Part shown: positions 7,117 through 11,952 of the stretch, piece by piece | Numbering within the stretch: the stretch's first letter is position 1 | Layout: every line of letters starts with the position of its first letter | Assembly: GCA_002284615.2 (NCBI GenBank) | Contig: MU070977.1 | Span: forward strand, 9,491-21,442 | Length of the DNA: 11,952 nt | Direction of reading: 5' to 3' | Source of the DNA: Dunaliella salina | Lineage: Eukaryota > Chlorophyta > Chlorophyceae > Chlamydomonadales > Dunaliellaceae | Notes under the pieces: generated by a model | What the model was told of the DNA's origin: nothing | Seen by the model: only the letters and a program-made list of their open reading frames with translations | The model's database searches: none | Position numbers and translations under genes: made by a program

Positions 7117-7944
7117 CTATACCACTCCTCCAACGTCCTGCGCATGCTCCGTATCCCAGGACCAGCTGCATTCCGGAACCTCTGCTAGCTCAAACCCCAC
7201 GCTGCTGCCGCTGCTGCACGTTGCTGCGCGTCGCTGCCGCGTGGTAAATGCCTCTGGCATCCCATTCGCAACTGCTGCTTGCTGTTCCGTTGTGATAGCT
7301 TGTGCACCCAATGGTGAAGAGGCCAGGATGAGGCGGTCCACTCCTGCTTGGCTGGATACATCTGCTCCTGTCTCCAGGTTCCACCTGATAGCCTCCTCTG
7401 CCTCTGTGCCCAGCCCCTGCTGGCTCCGCTGTTGCATCTCCTGCTGCTGTTGTTGTCGTTGCAGTTCTTGCATTTGTTGCTGCTGCTGTTGCTGCTGTTG
7501 CTGTTGTTGTTCCTGTTGTTGNTGCTGCTGCTGAAGTCTGTGTTGCTGCTGTTCCAGGGTGCCGGTGCGCATGGTCTCTCTTGAAAGCTTCTGGCTCAGG
7601 CCGTGTACATCTCGATCCACGCGCTCAAACTGGCTGTCCACGTGGAGGGTGAGGGCCGCAATGTTCTGTCATATCATGGACTCCAGCCTTCTGTAGTTCT
7701 CTAGCTGCTGCTGTTGATGAAGCTCCTGCTGGTGCTGCTGCTGCTCCTGGTTAAGCTGCTGGAACATCCTCTCCACGGCGTCAATCGGTACTAGCTGCCC
7801 AGATGAGGCGGGCTCTGGTTGTCGTTCCATGAGGCGGCCTCTAAGGGCGTTGAAGTGATTGTTTATAACCAAGCTGAGGGGTGGACGGCTGACTGTGGAA
7901 GGCACTGTGGAAGGCATGCACAGGTCACTGTGGAAGGCATGCAC
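7117..7944 (-). pseudogene. Glutamine-rich, coiled-coil ORF1-like frame of the LINE
   Basis: A single minus-strand frame runs from 7944 to 7117, interrupted by one TGA at 7671-7669. Before the stop are an uncharged start, VERMFQQLNQEQQQHQQEL and a Q-rich tract. After it comes FERVDRDVHGLSQKLS in heptad-like spacing, then poly-Q encoded by CAG/CAA, then a low-complexity Ala/Ser/Gly region. ORF1 proteins of LINEs often have an N-terminal coiled coil for trimerisation and bind LINE RNA. Position just upstream of the endonuclease ORF supports that role, but I see no RRM or CCHC here. The ATG at 7944 lies inside the 5' tandem repeats, so the ATG at 7830 (MERQPEP) may be the true start. The frame could instead be a captured poly-Q host gene fragment. 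One N (7522) falls in the Q tract. Confidence 0.55.
7433..7551. repeat. CTG/TTG trinucleotide microsatellite
   Basis: Nearly uninterrupted CTG, TTG and CTC triplets on the plus strand encode poly-Gln on the minus strand inside the ORF1-like frame. A second short run lies at 7703-7746 and a third near 6170-6200. The N at 7522 lies in this run. The plus-strand open frames rich in Cys or Leu that cross it are artefacts of the same triplets. Confidence 0.9.
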
Positions 7945-8036
7945 AGGTCAGCACCTGTGCAGGCATGCCTGCATGTGAGGTGCATGCCTGCACAGGCAGG
8001 CACCTGTGCAAGCATGCACAGGTCACTCTGGAAGGC
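7892..8036. repeat. Tandem and palindromic repeats at the LINE 5' end
   Basis: A 23-bp unit, ACTGTGGAAGGCATGCACAGGTC in type, occurs at 7904-7926 and exactly again at 7927-7949. A partial copy precedes it at 7892, and a near-copy ends the region at about 8014-8036. Between them are strong inverted repeats: GCACAGGT/ACCTGTGC (7941-7948 with 7953-7960), the 16-bp palindrome TGCAGGCATGCCTGCA (7958-7973), and ACCTGTGCA/TGCACAGGT (8002-8010 with 8015-8023). The array stops exactly where the candidate target-site duplication starts, which suggests it is the LINE 5' UTR. Some LINEs carry promoter monomers there. That function is inference. Confidence 0.7.
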
Positions 8037-8045
8037 ATGCATACA
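8037..8045. repeat. Candidate target-site duplication, LINE 5' side
   Basis: ATGCATACA matches 1134-1142 exactly and immediately abuts the end of the tandem-repeat array. Confidence 0.45.
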
Positions 8046-8313
8046 TCATCGGAATCGAAGATATTGGAATGCGATGATAGGCAACCTTCAATCATTCCCT
8101 GTGCAAAAGGATTTTGTCTGCCGTTCTCAAGCCCCGGGCCCAGCAGTTGCGTGAGCATGTGTGTGCTGATTGAGCTCGTAATAACGGGTGCTGCTCCGTG
8201 GGCGTGTGATGGGCCGGACTGGGCATCAGAACGCGTCAGCTTCTGATGGCTACCAAAATATTCCAATGGCAACGCCCGCTGCATTGACCGGCCACCCAAG
8301 CACAAATTCCCCA
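8046..8313. other. Unassigned stretch, no gene seen
   Basis: Open frames of 90-130 codons cross this stretch on both strands but have no signature and overlap the neighbouring repeats. ATTGGAAT near 8065 and ATTCCAAT near 8260 are inverse to each other, which is likely chance. It is probably the flank into which the large LINE inserted. Confidence 0.35.
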
Positions 8314-8697
8314 ATAAACTTTTTTCTTGTTAAGCATGCCAAGTGTCAGGACGGGAAGTGCGCTTGGCAAGCCATGCTGGCCATCTTCTGCTCAGCTTCT
8401 TCAAGGAATCGTTTCCAGAGCACTTTACACGCAGCGCCAACTGCCCCTCCAACAGCACATGTTTGCTTGGTCAGGTTTGCTTGGCCTGCATGTCAAGTGT
8501 CAGGGCGGGAGGTGCTCTGGAAAGGCCATGCTGGCCACCTTCTGCTCAGCTACCGGACAGGGGTTTCCAGAACTCTTTGCACAAGGCCTCTCCCACTAAA
8601 CTGACGCCTCAGTGCTGCATAAACTTTTTTGCTCGGTTTACATGCCAGGTTTCAGGGTGAGGGGTGCGCTGGGCGGGCCAGGGCGGCAGGTGTGAAG
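8314..8697. repeat. Tandem repeat, about 153-bp unit, two and a half copies
   Basis: The word CATGYCAAGTGTCAGGRCGGGA occurs at 8335 and 8489, and a diverged form (CATGCCAGGTTTCAGGGTGA) at 8641, giving spacings of 154 and 152. GCCATGCTGGCCA, CTTCTGCTCAGCT and a TTTCCAGA segment also repeat between the first two units. ATAAACTTTTTT precedes the first and third units (8314 and 8619). Identity falls along the array. Plus-strand ORFs of 90-138 codons here (8188-8660) read the same peptide pieces in shifting frames, and I do not treat them as genes. Confidence 0.85.
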
Positions 8698-8803
8698 TTT
8701 ACTGTGAAACAGGCAAACCTAGGGGCTCATGCCCCATAAATGCAACTACCCTGAAATTTGCAATTTGAGGCTGAAACACGTTTAGTTGTTTTCTGACCCT
8801 TTC

Positions 8804-8824
8804 CTCTCTCTCTCTCTATAAATA
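8804..8824 (+). promoter_or_regulatory. CT microsatellite and TATAAATA box
   Basis: A (CT)n run of about 13 bases leads directly into TATAAATA at 8817-8824. A CACGTG core (E-box/G-box type) follows near 8853 and the first downstream ATG is at 8867, 42 bases after the TATA motif. This spacing fits a eukaryotic core promoter with a very short leader. There is no independent evidence of transcription, and the motif could be chance in a CT-rich stretch. Confidence 0.35.
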
Positions 8825-8866
8825 CTGGCGGAAAGCCGGTGGGGTCAAGGTCACGTGTGTTAAATC

Positions 8867-9097
8867 ATGGACCTGAGCAACAAGCCAGGCTTCAAAAGGG
8901 AACCCTTTTTGATGCATTCACCCTTGTTTATAGGCTCGCCGCCAGTTGATGAAGGGTGCCTTCTTTTCCTCGCAACCTTAAGCCAACCTCCTGTTGATGT
9001 TCGAAGGATGCAGCCAAACACATGTACTCACAAAGCACCGTGTGACAGGCTGGAAAGGATAACAACAAAACAGGGTATTCTCCACATTACAGCCTGA
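8867..9097 (+). CDS. Hypothetical 76-residue ORF behind the TATA motif
   Basis: The frame starts with ATG at 8867 (MDLSNKPGFKREPF) and ends with TGA at 9095-9097. I recognise no family. The product has one hydrophobic patch (HSPLFIGSPP, then CLLFLATLS) but no clear signal peptide or full membrane segment, four cysteines and a basic C-terminal half. The only reason to list it is the promoter-like string just upstream. It may equally be a first exon, a fragment of older repeat, or chance, since its length is within what random sequence gives. Confidence 0.2.
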   Translation: MDLSNKPGFKREPFLMHSPLFIGSPPVDEGCLLFLATLSQPPVDVRRMQPNTCTHKAPCDRLERITTKQGILHITA

Positions 9098-9142
9098 AAC
9101 TCATTGCCACAGAAAAATTAGGGATTCCATTTTAAGCTCCTT

Positions 9143-9150
9143 GAGAAAGC
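9143..9150. repeat. Target-site duplication, left copy
   Basis: GAGAAAGC repeats exactly at 9513-9520. With one mismatch the match extends to CTYGAGAAAGC. It abuts the first base of the truncated LINE copy. Confidence 0.65.
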
Positions 9151-9512
9151 CCATAAACTCCGAGTTGAAACTTCTCATTGGCATGGACATGTACCTCAAT
9201 GTGATTTATGTGCTTCAGAACAATGGCAGGATGAAAAGCACGTCATCTTTATCTGCCCTTGCAACTTCCTGTGTTGTCTTAGGAGAAAGTATGCACATAT
9301 TTTTAGTGCCTTTCCTGCTCACTGAGTAGTGTTAAATGATACAGGATCTTTCTTTTTTCTGATGCCTGCTCTCTGGATGTAGCTCGTTTCTTCCAAAACC
9401 AAGATACTCGGACTTACCGCTTCATCTCTGAGCTTAAGGATTTCTTTCACCACACTGAGCAGCCAAACTTTCTGGCTGAAGGTTATGTTCCCTTGTAGAG
9501 CTTGTAAACCTC
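9151..9512 (+). mobile_element. 5'-truncated LINE 3' end, about 360 bp
   Basis: This plus-strand copy of the LINE 3' end starts abruptly at CCATAAACTCCGAG and is about 90% identical by eye to the minus-strand sequence between about 1512 and 1150. It encodes HKLRVETSHWHGH-type sequence, the CCHC knuckle CDLC...H....C (codons from 9200), and LRRKYAHIFSAFPAH, then an in-frame TGA. Losing one T in a T-run shifts the remainder. That remainder reads FISELKDFFHHTEQPNFLAEG and then a stop near 9496, which shows the family C-terminus. Tail repeats TTGTAGAGC TTGTAAACC follow. Its 8-bp target-site duplication is clear. This is an ordinary 5'-truncated product of target-primed reverse transcription and was never functional. 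Confidence 0.88.
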
Positions 9513-9520
9513 GAGAAAGC
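9513..9520. repeat. Target-site duplication, right copy
   Basis: GAGAAAGC directly follows the TTGTAAACC TC tail of the truncated LINE copy and matches 9143-9150. Confidence 0.65.
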
Positions 9521-9616
9521 ACAACTTTCACTGCCTTACTCTGTGCAGGTGCTGAAGCGCAAACCTGGAAAGTGCCTCTTTGAATCTGTCACGAAACACT
9601 GCTCAAAGTAGAAATT

Positions 9617-10819
9617 TTGGGAGCAAACAACAACCAGACAGTGCTCCGCATATTCTCTCTGGATGACACACAGGGAGTCTTGAAAGCTTTCAAGTACCTC
9701 GGCATGATGTTTCACAAGCGCATGAGCATGACTAAGTCCTCTGAGCATGCTACTGGTCCGTTCATGGCGCCTGCTTTTCGGGTCCGTCAATTTGTTCGTG
9801 AGCACTCTCTGGCAAATAGGCCATATGTCTCTCTGTGGCTTGNGAAGACGTATGTGGTTCCNGCTGNACTGTATGCAGGGCAGGTGTGGGGAACTGAGTA
9901 CATTAAAGAGGGCAAGGAGTTTGCGAGTGACCTGCAAGTGCGGCACATGAGTTATCTAAAAAGCACGCTGGGTGTTAAACGTACCACTCCAAACTGGGCT
10001 GTTTTGCGGGAGCGTGGTCATGAGCCGCTCCAGTTTTATTGGTTCAGATCTGTTGTTAAAATGTGTAATAGCATGCTCAGGTCCAATAGCGAGACGCTGA
10101 GAAGCGTGCTGAAAGCAGAGCTGAACATTCATTCTAGTGAGCCTTCTTGCTGGGCTGCCAGTGCTCAAGTTTTAGATGCCTTTCAAGGATTGCGGCGCTG
10201 TGATTCCTTTGTTGAAGCTGTGCGGCAGGGTACTCCTATTTCTACTCAAGAGTTCACTGCTGACCTCAGGCACAGGTTGCGGGCAGTGTGGAGAGATGTT
10301 GAGGGAGTAAACCACGGGAGACTTACAGTAAATTGGCAACCTATCAAACTTTGTTTGCAGTGCCTTTTGACCACAATGTGCGTGCCCCAGCCCGCTTACC
10401 GAGACACATGCATTTGGATCTGTCTCAACATGTCGTAAGGAATGTTAGCCGATTCAGACTTAGGGCACACAGGCTGAAGGTAGAGACAGCGGCTTGGGAT
10501 TCTCGACTCTCTCGTGTGTGATTGCTGCTCTAATGCTGAGATTCAGGATGAAGTCCATGCCCTTTTGACATGCAGAAACGCAGCTGTTTGTGATTTGAGG
10601 AGAAAGTATGCTTACCAGTTCAACTGCTTCTCAGGTGTTTTTTCAATGAAACAACCTTATTTACAGCAAGTTAGTGTCCAGGCTGTGCATGATTTCCTCT
10701 TGCAACACAACAACAAGCTCTAATTGTTTATTTCTGAGCTTATGGATATTATGTTGGCTGGCAATGACCAGTCACAGGCCGATCAGTCGAACAATCTGGC
10801 TGAAGGTCCCCAAATGTAA
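9617..10819 (+). pseudogene. LINE ORF2 C-terminal third (diverged copy)
   Basis: The first frame stays open from about 9617 to 10438 and matches the large LINE segment by segment: FKYLGMMF, RQFVREHSLANRPYVSLWL, RTTPNWAVL, EPLQFYWFRSVVKMCNSMLR, FQGLRRCDSF and DLRHRLRAVWRDVEGVNHG. Near 10340 the reading shifts to a frame with FAVPFDHN and HRLKVETAAWD. Near 10505 it shifts again to CDCC...H....C (C-x2-C-x9-H-x4-C, codons 10517-10573) and LRRKYAYQFNCF. A TAA after HNNKL interrupts the last part, which continues in the same frame as LFISELMDIM and NNLAEGPQM before the final TAA at 10817-10819. Three Ns (9843, 9862, 9867) affect single codons. With 800 bases open it is less decayed than the same region of the minus-strand copy. 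Confidence 0.85.
9651..9665. repeat. 15-bp direct repeat, left copy
   Basis: TATTCTCTCTGGATG is repeated exactly at 10835-10849, directly after the hexamer tail of the LINE fragment. It may be a target-site duplication, but it can also be read as LINE coding sequence (IFSLDD). Confidence 0.6.
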
Positions 10820-10834
10820 ATGTAAATCTAAATC
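10815..10834 (+). repeat. LINE 3' tail, TGTAAA/TCTAAA hexamers
   Basis: TGTAAATGTAAATCTAAATC begins overlapping the last ATG-TAA of the LINE ORF and runs into the 15-bp direct repeat. The other two copies end in 9-bp YTGTAAACC units, so the tails share TGTAAA but differ in period. Confidence 0.8.
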
Positions 10835-10849
10835 TATTCTCTCTGGATG
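10835..10849. repeat. 15-bp direct repeat, right copy
   Basis: TATTCTCTCTGGATG matches 9651-9665 exactly. Confidence 0.6.
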
Positions 10850-11476
10850 CGGATATTGATCGATTGAAACCTGTCAAGTGCAATGTGGGAACCGACTTAG
10901 ATTGCCAAGTGTGCTTACACAACAGCAAACCTCAGTGTTTCCGCTCAGCTGCCCTTGTAGGCGGATATAGCGATGTAAGCTTATCTTACCTTACACAACA
11001 GCAAGACATTATTTTGTCTTGCAGAACCGGGCTTGAAAACGCTACCTCTTACATAGTATATTTCCTCGGCCGGAAGATATTCAAAGAGGAAAAGAAAAAT
11101 GAAAAAGGCTCAGTACACTCCAAGTACAGTGTTTGACTGAAGGCAAAAGCTCAGGTGAAGACAGAAGCACTACAAACACCAGAAACAAGTTTGCATATTA
11201 TTCTTGCAAAAAGTTTCTTTGCACCAAGGTCACAGGAAAAAAGTTAAAATAGACTCTGCCTTATTATACAAATGTACAGAGTCCTGACCACTTATCTGAC
11301 GCATGTCCAACTCTGCTTGATGTTCAGTGCACCCATCCAAACAGATCAAGCATGATGCTGCTCAAATCACAAAATCCGCTTCACTCACCCATCAAACCAT
11401 CCTCACTTTTCTAGCACCCACAAAATTATATTCTCATTTTATAGACCCAGGTTGACCAAGAAGGAGCCTCTGCGAT
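10850..11476. other. Unassigned stretch with one 90-codon ORF
   Basis: No recognised gene. A plus-strand frame opens at 10864 (non-ATG in the preceding context, first Met MKPVKCNVG) and runs to TGA at 11134-11136. It is Cys-rich at first and ends in a very basic segment, with no family signature. CTTACACAACAGCAA occurs twice, at 10914-10928 and 10990-11004. TTATTTTGTCTTGCAG near 11010-11025 resembles a 3' splice acceptor with its pyrimidine tract, so an exon boundary is conceivable. From 11140 to 11476 I see only AT-leaning unique sequence. Confidence 0.3.
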
Positions 11477-11775
11477 CCCAGCTTTGCCTGAAGTGAGCCT
11501 CAGGTAAAACCCCAGAGAGGAAGACCCCAGTTTTGCGTATAGTAAGCCTAGTAAGCTTGAAGTGAGACCGCAGAGAGTAAAATCCCAGAGACTAAGACCC
11601 CAGCTGTGCCTGAAGTAAGCCTGAAGCAAGACCCTGGAGAGTAAAGCCCCAGCGAATAAGACCCCAGCTTTGCCTGAAGTATCCCTGAAGCAAGCCTGAA
11701 GTATGCCTGAAATAAAAGCCCACAGAGTAAAACCTCAGCTTCGCCTGAAGTAAGCCTGAAGTAAGCCTGTAATCA
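11477..11775. repeat. Tandem array of variable 49-72 bp units
   Basis: Five units start with CYCAGCTTTGCCTGAAGT-like sequence at 11477, 11526, 11598, 11663 and 11734, giving spacings of 49, 72, 65 and 71. Within units, GCCTGAAGYAAGCCTGAAG and AGAGTAAAACCCCAGAG are themselves shorter repeats, and gain or loss of these inner pieces explains the variable spacing. Minus-strand frames across the array (11426-11629 and 11592-11834) read as Leu/Gly/Phe repeats (SGLLQA, LRF/GFY). They have no known family, and I take them as repeat by-products. Confidence 0.85.
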
Positions 11776-11873
11776 GGTATGGGTACCTGCAAGCCTGCCG
11801 TCCTGGCGACGGCTAAGATCACAGCAGCATGCACTTATTCTGGCAATGATTCTGGCAGTAGCTGATGTTTATG

Positions 11874-11952
11874 CCCCCCCCCCCCCCCCCCCCCTAAAAG
11901 GGGGAGGCATGCTGAAAAGCACCCTAGCTTCACCCCCCCCCCCCCCCCCCCC
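11874..11952. repeat. Two long poly-C tracts
   Basis: A run of 21 C occupies 11874-11894 and a second of at least 20 C occupies 11933-11952, reaching the window edge. The first is followed by TAAAAGGGGG, so CCCCC-TAAAA-GGGGG can fold as a hairpin. Runs like these can form G-quadruplex or i-motif structures, are polymorphic, and often end assemblies. Their true length is uncertain. Confidence 0.9.

Larger units (their letters stand above)
1143..8036 (-). mobile_element. Near-full-length, decayed APE-type LINE retrotransposon
   Basis: Reading the minus strand from 8036 to 1143 gives the order expected of a two-ORF non-LTR retrotransposon: a repeat-rich 5' end, a glutamine-rich ORF1-like frame, AP-endonuclease, reverse transcriptase, a C-terminal CCHC knuckle, then a short tail of 9-bp repeats of YTGTAAACC type. 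Total length is 6,894 bp, or about 5,670 bp after subtracting the 1,224-bp insertion at 1710-2933, which suits a full-length LINE. Both outer edges carry the 9-bp direct repeat ATGCATACA. Both ORFs are broken by stops and frameshifts, so the copy cannot move autonomously. The coding domains are certain. The exact outer limits rest on the short duplication and are inferred. The clade is not assigned. Confidence 0.75.
9530..10834 (+). mobile_element. Second, diverged LINE 3' fragment
   Basis: A plus-strand relative of the large LINE covers the end of the RT domain to the 3' tail. Clear homology starts at AFKYLGMMFHK (about 9681). Weaker, frame-shifted similarity to the RT motif D region (for example NTAQSRNFGSK) reaches back to about 9540, past the neighbouring truncated copy. 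It ends with the hexamer tail TGTAAA TGTAAA TCTAAA. A 15-bp direct repeat at 9651-9665 and 10835-10849 may be its target-site duplication, which would place its true start at 9666. The upstream similarity argues against that. No endonuclease or catalytic RT motif is included, so it is not autonomous. Confidence 0.85.

Noticed and set aside
6977..7584. Plus-strand ORFs rich in Cys or Leu over the trinucleotide run
   Set aside because: They are shadows of the CAG run, which makes better sense as poly-Gln on the minus strand in the LINE ORF1 position.
8188..8660. Three overlapping plus-strand ORFs that share peptide pieces
   Set aside because: They read the same 153-bp tandem repeat in different frames. 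None has a known domain, and none stays in one frame over all units.
11426..11834. Minus-strand ORFs with SGLLQ and GFY repeats
   Set aside because: They are products of the 49-72 bp tandem array. The unit lengths are not all multiples of three and the frames change between units.
1..11952. tRNA or rRNA genes
   Set aside because: I looked for conserved T-loop (GGTTCRAAYCC) and rRNA core strings. The GATTCAA words resemble T-loop pieces, but no cloverleaf can be drawn around them.

Overview
The window looks like nuclear, repeat-rich eukaryotic DNA and contains no intact gene that I can name. It carries LINE-type (non-LTR) retrotransposon fragments, CAG/CTG runs that read as poly-glutamine, long homopolymeric C tracts, and several families of degenerate tandem repeats. 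There are no bacterial operons, no rRNA or tRNA that I can see, and no CRISPR array. Base composition is close to balanced. Poly-C tracts, CTG microsatellites, GCATGC-rich non-coding DNA and an APE-type LINE fit a chlorophyte green alga, perhaps Dunaliella-like. That assignment is a guess from style, not a match. Four isolated Ns (7522, 9843, 9862, 9867) suggest draft sequence, so single-base frameshifts need care.

Layout. (1) 1-1133: purine-rich DNA with no recognised gene, then a GCATGC/TGCATT-rich block (about 660-925). (2) 1143-8036, minus strand: an apparently near-full-length but decayed LINE, about 5.7 kb without its insertion. Read right to left it has a tandem-repeat 5' end (7892-8036), a glutamine-rich ORF1-like frame (7944-7117), a poorly understood junction (7116-6321), an APE endonuclease (6320-5220), a linker, a reverse transcriptase with YADD (about 4875-3485), and a C-terminal region with a CCHC knuckle (3494-1143). 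A 9-bp direct repeat (ATGCATACA) sits at both outer edges and may be its target-site duplication. (3) 1710-2933: a 1,224-bp insertion inside that LINE, bounded by perfect 12-bp inverted repeats. It is built largely from variants of the hyphenated palindrome TTTGATTCAAA, arranged in several tandem periods. This is the most unusual object in the window. (4) 8046-8800: a GC-richer stretch with a three-copy tandem repeat of about 153 bp, then a CT microsatellite and TATAAATA box before a 76-codon ORF of unknown reality. (5) 9151-10834, plus strand: two more LINE 3' fragments. A short 5'-truncated copy (9151-9512) has an 8-bp target-site duplication and is about 90% identical to the 3' end of the big LINE. 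A longer, more diverged relative (about 9530-10834) follows. (6) 10850-11952: unassigned DNA, a tandem array of variable 49-72 bp units (11477-11775), and two poly-C tracts at the right edge.

How it fits together. All three LINE pieces share the CCHC knuckle and a C-terminal FISEL...LAEG signature, so they are one family at different ages. None can encode a working protein as it stands. The GATTCAAA-type element landed in the LINE after the LINE inserted, because LINE C-terminal coding sequence resumes on both sides of it.
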